Notes: a model not told the origin generated them from the sequence alone. DNA of 35,890 nucleotides from Planctomycetota bacterium (GCA_016125255.1 WGMD01000023.1:1-35890), one strand, 5' to 3'. Positions 22,072 to 32,621 are shown, counted from the stretch's first letter. A program made the numbers and translations.

Positions 22072-23736
22072 TTGAAACGCAAGCTCTCTCTGTTGCTCGG
22101 TGGTGCTGCCGTTGGTTTGTCCTGCGTGTCCGCACAAGCTGTGCTCCTGCTCAAGCCCATCGCCGTGACGAACGTCACGCAGGACGCCAATCCGGCGTTG
22201 GGCCCCGCGGGCGTCGCCGGCGCCAATCGCTTCGTCAGTCTCGAAGCCCCCGTCATCAACAACGCCGGCCAGGTCGCCTACCGCGGATTCGTCGGCATCG
22301 GCGCCGGACTGACGCATGAAGGCATCTGGCGCTACAACGCCGACGGCACTACGCAGATCGTCTACAACACCACCGTCGCCAGCGCCAATCTCGACGACGC
22401 CGTCAGCGGGTCCGAACCGCTCTTCGACGATCTGGGCAACATCGCCTTCTTCGGTTTTAACAAGCAGCCCGACTCCCAGATGCGCACCGGCATCTTCCGC
22501 ACGCAGAACGGCTCCACCACCGTCATGCCCCTCGTGCACACCGGCACCGACGGCGCGCTCGGCCCCGACCTCGGAGCCGGCATCTCCATCAATACCCTCC
22601 GCAAACCCACCGGCTTCCGCAATGGCAAGCTGGTCTTCGACGCCGACCTCACCGGTTCGGGCATCAACTTCAACAACGACACCACCTTCTTCCGCTCCGA
22701 TGACGCCAGCTCAACGCTCGTGCTGACGCGCGAAGCGGCGGTCGGCTCCAGTTTCCCCGGCCCCGACATCGCCAGTCGCTTTTTCGCCAACTCCAACTTC
22801 GGCGGCGGCGTCAACGCGGCCGGCAATGCTATCTCCGGCGCCTCACTCAATGACAACAGCTTCGGCACCGGCGTCTACTTCATCGCCGACGGCTCGACCA
22901 ATCACATCATCGCCATGAAGAACGCCACCGGCGCGCTCGGCCCCAACATCGCCGGCAACCCCGGCGCCGTGTTCACCTTCATCCAGGGCGCCGGCACCCC
23001 TGACATCAACGACGCCGGCGACGCCGTCTTCACCGGACGCATGGGCACCAGCCGCCCCAACGTCATCGTCCGTCACACCAATGGCGTCAACGCCGCCGTC
23101 GTCTTGTTGACTGACATGGCCCCCGGCACCACCGGATCGTACAAGGACTTCGCCCCCACCAACTCTCCCGTCATCGCCGGCAACGGCGACATCTTCTTCG
23201 CCGCCACCGTCACCAACCCCACGAACGTCAACCAGTTCTTCGCGGGACTCTGGCGCCAGCGCGATGGCGAAGGCGTCTCGCTCGTGGCCCTCGACGGATC
23301 GTCGATCGGCCTCGGCTCCGACGTGCACTTCACCGACCTGCACTCCGTCAGCGCCAACGCCCGCGGAGACGTCGCCTTTCGCGTCCAGTTCATCGGCGCC
23401 GGCGTCACCGCCGCCAATGACAACGCCGTCCTCGCCTTCGTCGACGGCGTCCTGGAAATCGTCGCCCGTGAAGGCGATCAGGTCGATGTCGATCCGACCG
23501 ACGGCGTCGATCTCCGCACCATCGACAGCTTCCTCCTCGACACCCAGCTTCACAACACCGGCGGGCAGGACGGCCGACGCTCCTACTTCAACGACCTCGA
23601 TCAGGTCGTGCTCGGCGTCACCTTCACCGACGGGTCCACCGGCGTCCTGCTCACCAACCTCCGCGCCGTCCCCGAGCCGGCGTCGCTCCTGATGCTCCTG
23701 GCCGTCGGATCGATGCTCCGCCATCGCCGCCGCTGA
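22072..23736 (+). CDS. PEP-CTERM protein with NxxGxxAF-type repeats
   Basis: This is a 554-aa exported protein. The N terminus is a signal peptide (MKRKLSLLLGGAAVGLSCVSAQA). The body contains recurring units such as NNAGQVAYRGF, DDLGNIAFFGF, NAAGNAISGA, NDAGDAVFTGR and NARGDVAFRVQF, which resemble the NxxGxxAF tandem repeats of beta-rich surface proteins. The C terminus has the sorting signal VPEPASLLMLLAVG followed by basic RHRRR, so an exosortase should cleave and anchor it to the envelope; no exosortase gene is in the window. TTG at 22072 is the start, with AAGG 7 nt upstream. The Ala/Asn/Asp-rich body suggests a structural or matrix role (inference). Confidence 0.88.
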   Translation: MKRKLSLLLGGAAVGLSCVSAQAVLLLKPIAVTNVTQDANPALGPAGVAGANRFVSLEAPVINNAGQVAYRGFVGIGAGLTHEGIWRYNADGTTQIVYNTTVASANLDDAVSGSEPLFDDLGNIAFFGFNKQPDSQMRTGIFRTQNGSTTVMPLVHTGTDGALGPDLGAGISINTLRKPTGFRNGKLVFDADLTGSGINFNNDTTFFRSDDASSTLVLTREAAVGSSFPGPDIASRFFANSNFGGGVNAAGNAISGASLNDNSFGTGVYFIADGSTNHIIAMKNATGALGPNIAGNPGAVFTFIQGAGTPDINDAGDAVFTGRMGTSRPNVIVRHTNGVNAAVVLLTDMAPGTTGSYKDFAPTNSPVIAGNGDIFFAATVTNPTNVNQFFAGLWRQRDGEGVSLVALDGSSIGLGSDVHFTDLHSVSANARGDVAFRVQFIGAGVTAANDNAVLAFVDGVLEIVAREGDQVDVDPTDGVDLRTIDSFLLDTQLHNTGGQDGRRSYFNDLDQVVLGVTFTDGSTGVLLTNLRAVPEPASLLMLLAVGSMLRHRRR

Positions 23737-23769
23737 ACTCGGCGGTTTCAACATTGCTCAGTTCACCGA

Positions 23770-23798
23770 AAACCGCCGACGACCTCGGCGGTTTTTTT
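23770..23798 (+). terminator. Intrinsic terminator after the PEP-CTERM gene
   Basis: A 10-bp stem (23770-23779 with 23785-23794) has a 5-nt loop and a T7 run (23792-23798). It ends 32 nt before hisC. Confidence 0.92.
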
Positions 23799-23830
23799 CT
23801 CGCATCACCACTGCTAAGCTATATCGCCCT

Positions 23831-24892
23831 ATGTCCTACGAAAGACCGAATATCGCCAAGATGCACGGGTACACGCCCGGCGAGCAACCCGACGACGGCA
23901 AGGTCGTCAAGCTCAACACCAACGAGAATCCCTACCCGCCCTGCGAAGCGGTGATGAAGACGCTGCACGCCATCGGCGGCGACGTCCTGCGCAAATATCC
24001 CCCGCCGCTGGCCCCGCGCTTCCGCAAGGTCGCCGCGCAGGTGCACAAGCTGCATGCCGACAACGTCATCGCCACCAACGCCGGCGATGAGCTTCTGCGA
24101 CTGGCCATCACGACGTTCGTCAACCCCGGCGAGCCGATCGGCACCGCCGAGCCCAGCTATTCGCTCTACCCCGTGCTCGCGGAGATCAACGACTCGCCCG
24201 TCGTGCGCGTGCCGCTCAACGACGATTGGTCGCTGACCGCCGGCTTCGCCGATGCGCTCAACAAGGCGAAGGTGAAGCTGGCGTTCATCGTCAATCCGCA
24301 TGCACCGTCGGGCGTCCTGCGAAGCGTCGACACGCTCGCCGCCGTGGCGGAGAAGTTCAAGGGCGTATTGCTCATTGATGAAGCGTACATCGATTTCGTC
24401 GACCCCGATCTGAATCACGACGCGACGACGCTCATCGACCGCTTCGACAATGTGCTCATCCTGCGCACGCTCAGCAAGGGCTATTCGCTGGCCGGTTTGC
24501 GCTTCGGCTATGGTCTCGGGGCACGCTCGCTGATCGAGCCGATGCTGACGAAGACCAAGGACAGTTACAACACCGACGCCATCGCCCAGAAGCTCGCTGC
24601 GGCCGCGCTGGAGCACCGGGCCGATGCGGCGATGAGCTGGCACGCCGTGCGCGAGGAGCGAAGCCGCATGGTCCGGGAACTGGCGGCGATGGGGATGACC
24701 TGCCCGCCGAGCCAGAGCAATTTCGTCCTCGCCACCGTCAAAAACGCCGCGGACGTCTATGAAACCCTGAAGCAAAAGCGCATTTTCGTCCGATACTTTG
24801 ACCAGGACCGCCTGCGCGACAAGCTGCGCATCACCATCGGCACCCCCGAACAGAACACCGCCCTGCTAGACGCCCTGCGGGAGATTCTCTGA
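23831..24892 (+). CDS. hisC: Histidinol-phosphate aminotransferase
   Basis: This 353-aa PLP enzyme transfers an amino group from glutamate to imidazole-acetol phosphate in histidine synthesis. It shows KLNTNENPYPP near the N terminus, NAGDELLRL, NPHAPSG, LIDEAYIDF at about 181-189 and the PLP-binding K216 in LSKGYSLAGLR. ATG 23831 follows the upstream terminator closely. Only 3 nt separate it from hisB, so the two form an operon. Confidence 0.96.
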   Translation: MSYERPNIAKMHGYTPGEQPDDGKVVKLNTNENPYPPCEAVMKTLHAIGGDVLRKYPPPLAPRFRKVAAQVHKLHADNVIATNAGDELLRLAITTFVNPGEPIGTAEPSYSLYPVLAEINDSPVVRVPLNDDWSLTAGFADALNKAKVKLAFIVNPHAPSGVLRSVDTLAAVAEKFKGVLLIDEAYIDFVDPDLNHDATTLIDRFDNVLILRTLSKGYSLAGLRFGYGLGARSLIEPMLTKTKDSYNTDAIAQKLAAAALEHRADAAMSWHAVREERSRMVRELAAMGMTCPPSQSNFVLATVKNAADVYETLKQKRIFVRYFDQDRLRDKLRITIGTPEQNTALLDALREIL

Positions 24893-24895
24893 CTC

Positions 24896-25483
24896 ATGCC
24901 CAAACGCGCCGCCAAAGTTCACCGCAAGACCAACGAAACCGACATCACCATCGAGTTGAACCTCGACGGCTCCGGTTCGACATATTCCAATGAAACCGGC
25001 GTCGGCTTCTTCGATCACATGCTCGACCACGTCGCGCGTCACGGCCGCTTCGATCTGAGCGTCAAAGCCGAAGGCGATTACCACATCGACGATCACCACA
25101 CCGTCGAAGACGTGGGCATCACGCTGGGCCAGACCCTCGAAAAAGCGCTGGGCGACAAGAAGGGCATCGAGCGCTACGGGTTCGCCTCGGCGCCGATGGA
25201 CGAAACGCTGGCGCGCGTAAGCATCGACCTGTCCGGTCGCGCCGCCCTCGTCTTCGCCGTGAACTTCCCCTCGAAGAAGATCGGCACGTTCGAGACGCAG
25301 CTCGTCCGCGAGTTCCTCAATGCGCTGACCGCCAACGCCAAGTTCGCCTGCCATGTCGAAGTCCCGCATGGCGAAAACGACCATCACATCGCCGAAGCGA
25401 TCTTCAAAGCCCTCGGCCGCGCCTTGCGCGACGCCGTCCGCGTGACGGGCACCGATGTGCCCAGCACCAAGGGCTCGCTCTGA
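24896..25483 (+). CDS. hisB: Imidazoleglycerol-phosphate dehydratase
   Basis: This 195-aa enzyme dehydrates imidazole-glycerol phosphate in histidine synthesis. Both halves of the metal site are present: FFDHMLDHVARHG and HIDDHHTVEDVGI in the first half, ENDHHIAEAIFKALGRAL in the second. The length matches the monofunctional family without a phosphatase domain. ATG 24896, directly after hisC. Confidence 0.97.
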   Translation: MPKRAAKVHRKTNETDITIELNLDGSGSTYSNETGVGFFDHMLDHVARHGRFDLSVKAEGDYHIDDHHTVEDVGITLGQTLEKALGDKKGIERYGFASAPMDETLARVSIDLSGRAALVFAVNFPSKKIGTFETQLVREFLNALTANAKFACHVEVPHGENDHHIAEAIFKALGRALRDAVRVTGTDVPSTKGSL

Positions 25484-25584
25484 GCATTGGCAAAACTGAC
25501 AAAACCCATGCGGGCTGTCGCATTCATGCCCATCCGCGTTGGAAGCATGTTGTCTTGCGCGGATGAGCACGATACCGTGCAGTC

Positions 25585-26376
25585 ATGAAGCATCGCGTCG
25601 CATGGTTGTTTGTCATCACCTTGTCCGCGCTGGCGGCGCTGAGTCCGGCGGCGATGGCGCTGAAGCTCGATGTGGAGCGGCCGGGCGAACACGAGTTTGT
25701 GCGCGATCTGGCGAACATGCTCACGCCGGAGGACAAGGAGAAGATCCGCGCGCTCGGCGACAAGCTGCTCAAGGAGAAGGCCACGCCGATCATCGTCGTG
25801 ACGATCGAATCGATGGCCAAGCACGGCGGAGCGGACCTGCGCCTCGAAACCTTCACGCGTCTGCTTTTCGATCAGTGGGGCATCGGGCAGGCGAAGCTGG
25901 GCGACACGGCCTGGAACACCGGCATCCTGCTGCTCATCAGTCGCGACGATCGGAGGGCCCGCATCGAACTCGGGGCCGGTTGGGCGCTTGACAAGAATGC
26001 CTTGTGCCAGCAGATCATGGACGAGCAGATCATCCCGCGGTTCAAACAAGGCGACTTCTCCGGCGGAATCGTCGCCGGCGTCGAAGCGCTCAATCAGATG
26101 GCGCGCGGATTGGAACTGCCCAAGCCGCCGACGAACTGGCGGGCGGTGATGCTCATCGTGGGCTTTTTCGCGCTGATGGCGTTCACGATCGTGTCGCTGA
26201 TTCGGCGGGGATCGAGCGGATGGGCGTGGTTGATGTGGGGTGTGGTCTTCAGCGTGCTGGGCTATGTCCTTTACAACATGATGACGAACTCCGGCCGGAG
26301 CGGCGGAGGCGGATTCGGCGGCGGATCGTTCGGCGGCGGGTTCTCCGGCGGCGGCGGCGCGTCCGGTTCATGGTAA
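25585..26376 (+). CDS. TPM-domain membrane protein (YgcG type)
   Basis: This is a 263-aa protein with a signal peptide (to about residue 25), a TPM domain in the extracytoplasmic part (HEFVRDLANMLTPEDKEKI, TPIIVVTIESM, LLISRDDRRARIELGAGW), and two membrane helices at about 188-235. It ends in a glycine-rich tail, SGGGGFGGGSFGGGFSGGGGASGSW. This is the standard YgcG layout. TPM domains are linked to photosystem II repair phosphatase activity in plants, while the bacterial role is unclear. It is followed at once by a second TPM gene. Confidence 0.9.
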   Translation: MKHRVAWLFVITLSALAALSPAAMALKLDVERPGEHEFVRDLANMLTPEDKEKIRALGDKLLKEKATPIIVVTIESMAKHGGADLRLETFTRLLFDQWGIGQAKLGDTAWNTGILLLISRDDRRARIELGAGWALDKNALCQQIMDEQIIPRFKQGDFSGGIVAGVEALNQMARGLELPKPPTNWRAVMLIVGFFALMAFTIVSLIRRGSSGWAWLMWGVVFSVLGYVLYNMMTNSGRSGGGGFGGGSFGGGFSGGGGASGSW

Positions 26377-26393
26377 AACAGGCGGAAAGTCAC

Positions 26394-27071
26394 ATGATTC
26401 GAGCAACCCGACGATTCACCGATGAGGACCGGCAGCGCGTCAATGCGGCGGTCGCGGCGGCGGAGAAACGCACCTCCGCCGAGATCGTTCCGGTCATCGC
26501 CGCATCATCAGGCCGGTACGATCGCGCGGAGGACATCGTCGGATTGTGGGCGGCGATGATCGCGATGGCGATCGTGTTCGTCATGATGCCCGTGCGCAAT
26601 GACGAGCCGGGCAGTTGGGCGGGGTCGTCGATGGGCGTGACGCTACTGGTCATGCTCCTGAGCGGCGTGATCGCATTCATCATCGGCGCCGTCACGGCGA
26701 GCTACGCGTGGCGGCTCCGCCGACTCTTCACGCCGGGCAAACAGATGCGCGACGAAGCGAACGGCCGGGCGCGGCAGGCGTTCTTCGACTCGACCGTCTG
26801 GCGCACCGCCGGCGCGACCGGCGTGATGATCTACATCAGCTTGTACGAACGCCGGGCCGTCGTGCTCGCCGATCAGAGCGTCATCGACAAACTCGGCGCT
26901 CAGACGCTCGACAATCTCTGCGGCCAGCTCACCGCCGGGCTCGTCCGCACCGACGTCATCACGGCCTTGTGCGAAGCGATCGCCGCCCTCGGCGAGAAGC
27001 TCGAACCCGTACTGCCCCGCGCCGCCGACGATGTCAATGAACTGCCCGATGGGCTGGTCGTCATCGATTGA
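26394..27071 (+). CDS. Second TPM-domain membrane protein
   Basis: This is a 225-aa protein with no signal peptide: an N-terminal segment like the start of a TPM domain (TDEDRQRVNAAVAAAEKRTS, then AEIVPVIAASSG), two membrane helices, then a FDSTVWRTAGATGVMIYISLYERRAVVLAD block and a polar C terminus. It matches the partner TPM protein often found beside YgcG. ATG 26394 is preferred; an in-frame ATG at 26370 would overlap the previous gene. It ends at a strong two-way terminator. Confidence 0.85.
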   Translation: MIRATRRFTDEDRQRVNAAVAAAEKRTSAEIVPVIAASSGRYDRAEDIVGLWAAMIAMAIVFVMMPVRNDEPGSWAGSSMGVTLLVMLLSGVIAFIIGAVTASYAWRLRRLFTPGKQMRDEANGRARQAFFDSTVWRTAGATGVMIYISLYERRAVVLADQSVIDKLGAQTLDNLCGQLTAGLVRTDVITALCEAIAALGEKLEPVLPRAADDVNELPDGLVVID

Positions 27072-27083
27072 GCGGCGCATGAA

Positions 27084-27109
27084 AAAACCCTCGTTTTCAC
27101 GAGGGTTTT
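27084..27109. terminator. Bidirectional intrinsic terminator
   Basis: An 11-bp perfect stem (27084-27094 with 27099-27109) has a 4-nt loop and A/T runs on both sides. It lies between convergent genes and serves both. Confidence 0.93.
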
Positions 27110-27132
27110 GAATCACGTCGTCACCCTTCACA

Positions 27133-28065
27133 TCACTTGCGCATCGAATAGATCGACAGCGCCGCGAACTTGGGGAACACCTTCTTGACGGCATCGGCGT
27201 AGGGCCCGGGCTGGACGTCATAGATGTCGCCTTTGAAGGCTTCGAACTCCTTGGAGTTGATCACGGGGTCGGAGAAGTAGAGCATCTCTTTCGACACGAC
27301 CGAGCCGGTCGTCTTCGAGACGTATACCGGATTGTCGGCGGAGTTGGCGTTGTTGACGCCGGCGTAAACCATGATAATCGAACCGGGCCAGAGGACGGCG
27401 CGGCCCTTGTCGTCGATGCCGGCCTTGATGCGGATGTGCAGCCCGGTGTCCGCCCCAGCTTCGCCGACCGCCGCCATCTCCTTGCCCATCGGATTGCCGA
27501 ACGAAGCGAAGAAGCCCATATCGACGATGATCGTGTCTGCGGCTACGTAGACCTGACCATGCTGATACGACCGGCCGACGCGATCGGAAAAGACGTTGCC
27601 CGTCGACTGGCCGGTCTTGATGGTGCCGCCCTGCTCGGTGGTGGTGATCTTCTTGTAGGTCGGCGTGTTCCACAGAGCCGACGACGGCAGCACTTCGTAA
27701 CCCCGCTTCGTCAGTTCCGCCACATACTGCTTGTACAACTCCGTCGGCAGCGTCTGCTTCATCTGCTCATCGAACTTGTATTCCTTCTTGCCGACGCCGG
27801 CGAGCTGCGCCATGGCGATCAGCCCGGCGTTGTAGTCCTGCGAGCCGGTCTTGGTGACATACTCGACGCTGAATTCGGTGATGGCGATCTTCTTCGTTCC
27901 CGCCGGCAGCGACCACCATCCTTCTTTTTTCCAGTACGTCGACGCCTGGCTCTGATAGTCGTCTTCGGTGTTGAGACTGGCGGTGTTGAACGCCTTGGGC
28001 CCGCAGCTTGTCAACCCGAACATCATCCCCGCCGCCACGACAACGAACATGAAAAATCGCACCAT
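27133..28065 (-). CDS. Putative lipoprotein of unknown function
   Basis: This is a 310-aa protein with a hydrophobic signal and lipobox LTSC near residue 20, so likely membrane-anchored in the periplasm. The mature part includes AITEFSVEYVTKTG, a central region with DTIIVDMGFFASFGNPMGK, and a conserved-looking PVINSKEFEAFKGDIYD near the end. I do not recognise the family. ATG 28065 is chosen because GGGAG lies 8 nt upstream; ATG 28080 lies directly against the leader terminator and has no ribosome site. A strong promoter (28148-28120) and an intrinsic terminator (28107-28082) precede it. Confidence 0.8.
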   Translation of the reverse strand: MVRFFMFVVVAAGMMFGLTSCGPKAFNTASLNTEDDYQSQASTYWKKEGWWSLPAGTKKIAITEFSVEYVTKTGSQDYNAGLIAMAQLAGVGKKEYKFDEQMKQTLPTELYKQYVAELTKRGYEVLPSSALWNTPTYKKITTTEQGGTIKTGQSTGNVFSDRVGRSYQHGQVYVAADTIIVDMGFFASFGNPMGKEMAAVGEAGADTGLHIRIKAGIDDKGRAVLWPGSIIMVYAGVNNANSADNPVYVSKTTGSVVSKEMLYFSDPVINSKEFEAFKGDIYDVQPGPYADAVKKVFPKFAALSIYSMRK

Positions 28066-28081
28066 CCCGAGTGCTCCCATG

Positions 28082-28107
28082 AAAAAAAATCGGGCTAATT
28101 CCCGATT
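28082..28107 (-). terminator. Intrinsic terminator inside the leader of the lipoprotein gene
   Basis: On the minus strand a 7-bp stem (28107-28101 with 28094-28088) with a 6-nt loop is followed by eight T residues (28089-28082). It lies between the strong promoter and the start codon of the same gene, so transcription must pass it. This suggests attenuation, or a short RNA that ends here. Confidence 0.7.
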
Positions 28108-28119
28108 CGATGTGTGAGG

Positions 28120-28148
28120 AAAATAAAACGGATGACCATGCCTGTCAA
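28120..28148 (-). promoter_or_regulatory. Strong sigma-70 promoter
   Basis: On the minus strand a consensus TTGACA (28148-28143), exactly 17 nt, and TATTTT (28125-28120) form a near-consensus promoter for the lipoprotein gene. The predicted start is about 28113. Confidence 0.75.
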
Positions 28149-28217
28149 TAGGATTTTCGCCCCTGCTTGTCGATGCGGCGGGCGGGCGTTACGTTGAACG
28201 TCCCAAGGAGGCATCGC

Positions 28218-29381
28218 ATGGCCGGTCCCTATCGTCAGACACTCATCAGCGCATCGCAGAACATCAACATCGAATCCTTCGAACATCGCGCGCACGGCTG
28301 CGCGGTCCGCAAGCGGCGGCTGCACGGGGGGCGCAGCGAAGGCGTGGACCTCATCGAGATCGACAACGGGCGCATGACGATCCGCGTCATCGCCACGCGC
28401 GGCATGGGCATCGCCGACGTGGTCTGCGATGACATGCGGCTCGGTTGGGACTCGCCGGTCAAGGAAATCGTGCATCCGGCGTTCGTGAATCTTCAGCACC
28501 GCGGCGGGCTGGGGTGGCTCGAAGCGTTCAACGAATGGTTCGTCCGCTGCGGACTGGAATGGTTCGGGGCCCCCGGAAATGAGAGCGAACATCTGGCGAA
28601 GGCGCAACCGCCGATCGGGGCGCTGACGCTGCACGGGCGGATCGCCAATCTGCCGGCGAGCGAAGTGGAGCTTGTCATCAATGATCGTCCGCCGCATCGT
28701 GTCCGTCTGCGCGGACTGGTGCGCGAGCAGTCGATGTTCGGCCCGTGCTTGGACCTGCAAACGGAACTGAGCACGACCCCCGGAAGTTCGGCGCTGCGCG
28801 TCGAAGATGCGATCACGAACATGGGCGGGCAGACGCAGGAGTTCGGCCTGTTGTATCACGTGAACTTCGGCAAGCCGCTCTTGGAGGCGGGGTCGCAATT
28901 TGTCGGGGCGGTCGCGTCGGTGACGCCGATCAACGAGCGCGCCGCCGAGGGCGATGTCAGCGGGTACGCCCGATACGGCAAGCCGAAGCTGGGCGCGACG
29001 GAGCAGGTGTATCTGATGAAGCTGCTGGCGGATCGCAAGGGGATGACGCAGGTGATGCTGCGCAACCGGGCCGGTTCGCGCGGGGCGTCGATGGCGTTTT
29101 CGATCGAACAGCTTCCGTGCTTCACGCTCTGGAAGAACACCATCGCCGAAGTCGACGGCTACGTGACGGGGCTGGAGCCGGGCACGAATTATCCGTTCCC
29201 GCGCCCGATCGAACGGCGCATGAAGCGCGTGCCGAAACTCCGGGCCGGGCAGACGCATCGCACAGCGATCGATGTGACGATCCACACGAGCCAATCGGAA
29301 GTCGCCGCGGCGGCGAAACAGATCGCGCAGATTCAGGGCAAGCGCGAGACGCGCATTGATCGCGAGCCGCCGAAGATCTGA
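28218..29381 (+). CDS. DUF4432 (aldose 1-epimerase-like) protein
   Basis: This 387-aa protein of the galactose-mutarotase-like fold resembles the DUF4432 family. It contains VDLIEIDNGRMTIRVIATRGMGIADV, a LGWDSPVKEIVHPAFV block, HGRIANLPA with the conserved His, LLYHVNFGKPLLE, and FTLWKNTIAEVDGYVTGLEPGTNYPFPR near the C terminus. These match the sugar-binding face of the family. The natural sugar substrate is not known. ATG 28218 has an excellent AAGGAGG upstream. A terminator follows at 29401. Confidence 0.88.
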   Translation: MAGPYRQTLISASQNINIESFEHRAHGCAVRKRRLHGGRSEGVDLIEIDNGRMTIRVIATRGMGIADVVCDDMRLGWDSPVKEIVHPAFVNLQHRGGLGWLEAFNEWFVRCGLEWFGAPGNESEHLAKAQPPIGALTLHGRIANLPASEVELVINDRPPHRVRLRGLVREQSMFGPCLDLQTELSTTPGSSALRVEDAITNMGGQTQEFGLLYHVNFGKPLLEAGSQFVGAVASVTPINERAAEGDVSGYARYGKPKLGATEQVYLMKLLADRKGMTQVMLRNRAGSRGASMAFSIEQLPCFTLWKNTIAEVDGYVTGLEPGTNYPFPRPIERRMKRVPKLRAGQTHRTAIDVTIHTSQSEVAAAAKQIAQIQGKRETRIDREPPKI

Positions 29382-29400
29382 TGATCCATCTCCATGAAAA

Positions 29401-29427
29401 AACCCGCCGGGTTGCGGCGGGTTTTTT
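29401..29427 (+). terminator. Intrinsic terminator after the DUF4432 gene
   Basis: A 9-bp stem (29401-29409 with 29415-29423) with a 5-nt loop is followed by a T-run to 29427. It also lies just past the end of rho on the other strand and has A-runs on its left side, so it may work both ways. Confidence 0.9.
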
Positions 29428-29434
29428 GTTGGCG

Positions 29435-29455
29435 TGCTGAGCCGCGAGCGGCTTG
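29435..29455 (-). repeat. Extragenic repeat, diverged copy
   Basis: This is a GAGCCGC-GA-GCGGCTT palindrome that differs by two bases from the reverse complement of the 19-nt repeat at 18922 and 32622. Confidence 0.5.
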
Positions 29456-29460
29456 CGGGG

Positions 29461-30999
<1,539 letters not shown>

Positions 31000-31230
31000 G
31001 GGTGAGATTCTCTCTCGGAAAGGTCAAACGTCGGGGAGATTTGAATGGGATAAGGGTCAGAGGGTTGAAGGGTCAGGCGGGTTATTCGGCGTCACGCCGG
31101 AAGATTCGAAATCCGTTTCATCAGTGCTATTAACGCGGTGAGTTTTCGCAGATTCTGCGAAGAGGGCGTCCAACCAACCTCGGTTCGTCTTCGACAACAC
31201 CCACGAGCCACCTATCCAACCACAGGCGAC

Positions 31231-31851
31231 TCACGCATGCATTGTCGAATCGAGAATACGTCTCAGCAATGCTTGGACTTGCGAAAAGCAATCGGCTTCG
31301 CTGATCGTGTTATCGATTATATCATGCGCTAACTGAAGTTTCCTGTCCAGTGGCCATTGATTTTTTTCGCGCCGGTCCATCTCCGCCGCGTCCCAACCCC
31401 TTGCCGCCACACGCCTGAGGCGCGTCGCCCGATCCGCATCCACGAACACCACCCGGTCGCACCGCTGGTCGAGCCCGACCTCAAAAAGCAGCGGCACATC
31501 GAGCACGATGGCCTTGACCGCCGGGTCCGCCTCGCCCGCGGCGATGAGCCGGTCGCGCTCGGCGGCGACGATCGGATGGATCAGGCCTTCGAGCCGCTTG
31601 CGCTCGGTCGGATGGTCAAACACCCGCCGCGCCACCGCCTTACGATCCACCCGCCCCGCTGCGTCGATCACTTCGTCGCCCCACCATGCCCGCAGTTCCC
31701 GCTTGACATCGTCGAGGTCGAGGGCCGCCTTGGCGATGGCGTCGGCGTCGATGACCAGGGCGCCGAGGGAGGCGAGTTGGCGGGCGACGGTGCTTTTGCC
31801 GGCACCGATGCCGCCGGCCAGTCCGATGATGGGCTTAGGTGAGCTTGCCAA
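31231..31851 (-). CDS. coaE: Dephospho-CoA kinase
   Basis: This 206-aa enzyme catalyses the last step of CoA synthesis, phosphorylating dephospho-CoA. It has P-loop GGIGAGKST at 13-21, the IDADAIAK motif, a HP(I)VAAER motif, VPLLFEVGLDQRCDRVVFVDAD, RVAARGWD and QWPLDRKLQLAHDIIDN. The best start is a TTG at 31851, with weak GGGGA upstream; no ATG or GTG fits before the P-loop. It lies 231 nt from rho, a gap in which I see only two short inverted repeats (near 31086 and 31143). Confidence 0.95.
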   Translation of the reverse strand: MASSPKPIIGLAGGIGAGKSTVARQLASLGALVIDADAIAKAALDLDDVKRELRAWWGDEVIDAAGRVDRKAVARRVFDHPTERKRLEGLIHPIVAAERDRLIAAGEADPAVKAIVLDVPLLFEVGLDQRCDRVVFVDADRATRLRRVAARGWDAAEMDRREKNQWPLDRKLQLAHDIIDNTISEADCFSQVQALLRRILDSTMHA

Positions 31852-31976
31852 GCGGTTTCCCCGTGCGGCGACGCGAAGCGGTTGCTCCCTCCGCCGGGGC
31901 CATTACAATACCCGCCCCACCGGTCCTTCGCCACCTGTGCATCTTCGATCCGCGCCCGCCAACCTGATCGCCGCCC

Positions 31977-32621
31977 ATGACGCCCCGCACGTTCATCTTC
32001 GACCTCGACGGCACACTGCTCGACACGCTCAGCGACATCGCCGCCGCCGGCAACTTCGCCCTGACGCAGCTCGACCGCCCGACGCATCCGGTCGCCGAAT
32101 ATCGCATGATGGTCGGCAATGGGGCGGATGTGCTCATGCAGCGTGCGCTCGGCCCCGGTCATGCGTCACTTGCCGCGGCGGGCCTCAAACATTTCAAAGC
32201 GCACTACGCCGAACATCTGACCGACACGAGCGCCCCGTACCCCGGCATCGCTGACATGCTCGATGCGCTCGCGAAGCGCGGGGCCGCGCTGGCCGTGCTG
32301 ACCAACAAGCCCGACGCCGCGGCGAAGAAGATCGTGCGGACGCTGCTGGGGCGATGGAACTGGGTCACGATCGACGGGCATCGCGATCACGTGCCCAAGA
32401 AGCCCGACCCGACCGCCGCGCTGGCCATCGCCAAAATGACCGGCACGCCGCCGGGCGCATGCGTCTTCGTCGGCGACTCGAGCACCGACATGAAGACCGC
32501 CGTCAACGCAGGCATGATCGCCGTCGGCGTCCTCTGGGGCTACCGCGACCGCACCGACCTCGTCAATCATGGCGCGCAACATCTCATCGCGCATCCCGCC
32601 GACCTGCTCATGCTGTTCTGA
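31977..32621 (+). CDS. gph: HAD phosphatase, phosphoglycolate-phosphatase-like
   Basis: This is a 214-aa haloacid-dehalogenase enzyme. Motif I is FDLDGTLLDT, motif II is LTNKPD, the catalytic Lys is in KKPDP, and motif III/IV is FVGDSSTDMKTAVNAG. An alpha-helical cap lies between motifs I and II. The sequence fits the Gph group that removes 2-phosphoglycolate, but other HAD substrates are possible, so the symbol is tentative. ATG 31977. It diverges from coaE over 125 nt. Confidence 0.88.
   Translation: MTPRTFIFDLDGTLLDTLSDIAAAGNFALTQLDRPTHPVAEYRMMVGNGADVLMQRALGPGHASLAAAGLKHFKAHYAEHLTDTSAPYPGIADMLDALAKRGAALAVLTNKPDAAAKKIVRTLLGRWNWVTIDGHRDHVPKKPDPTAALAIAKMTGTPPGACVFVGDSSTDMKTAVNAGMIAVGVLWGYRDRTDLVNHGAQHLIAHPADLLMLF

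Noticed and set aside
28095-29294. 399-aa minus-strand frame
   Set aside because: It is antisense to the DUF4432 gene, which has a strong ribosome site and family motifs. The minus frame has an unnatural Arg/His-rich composition.
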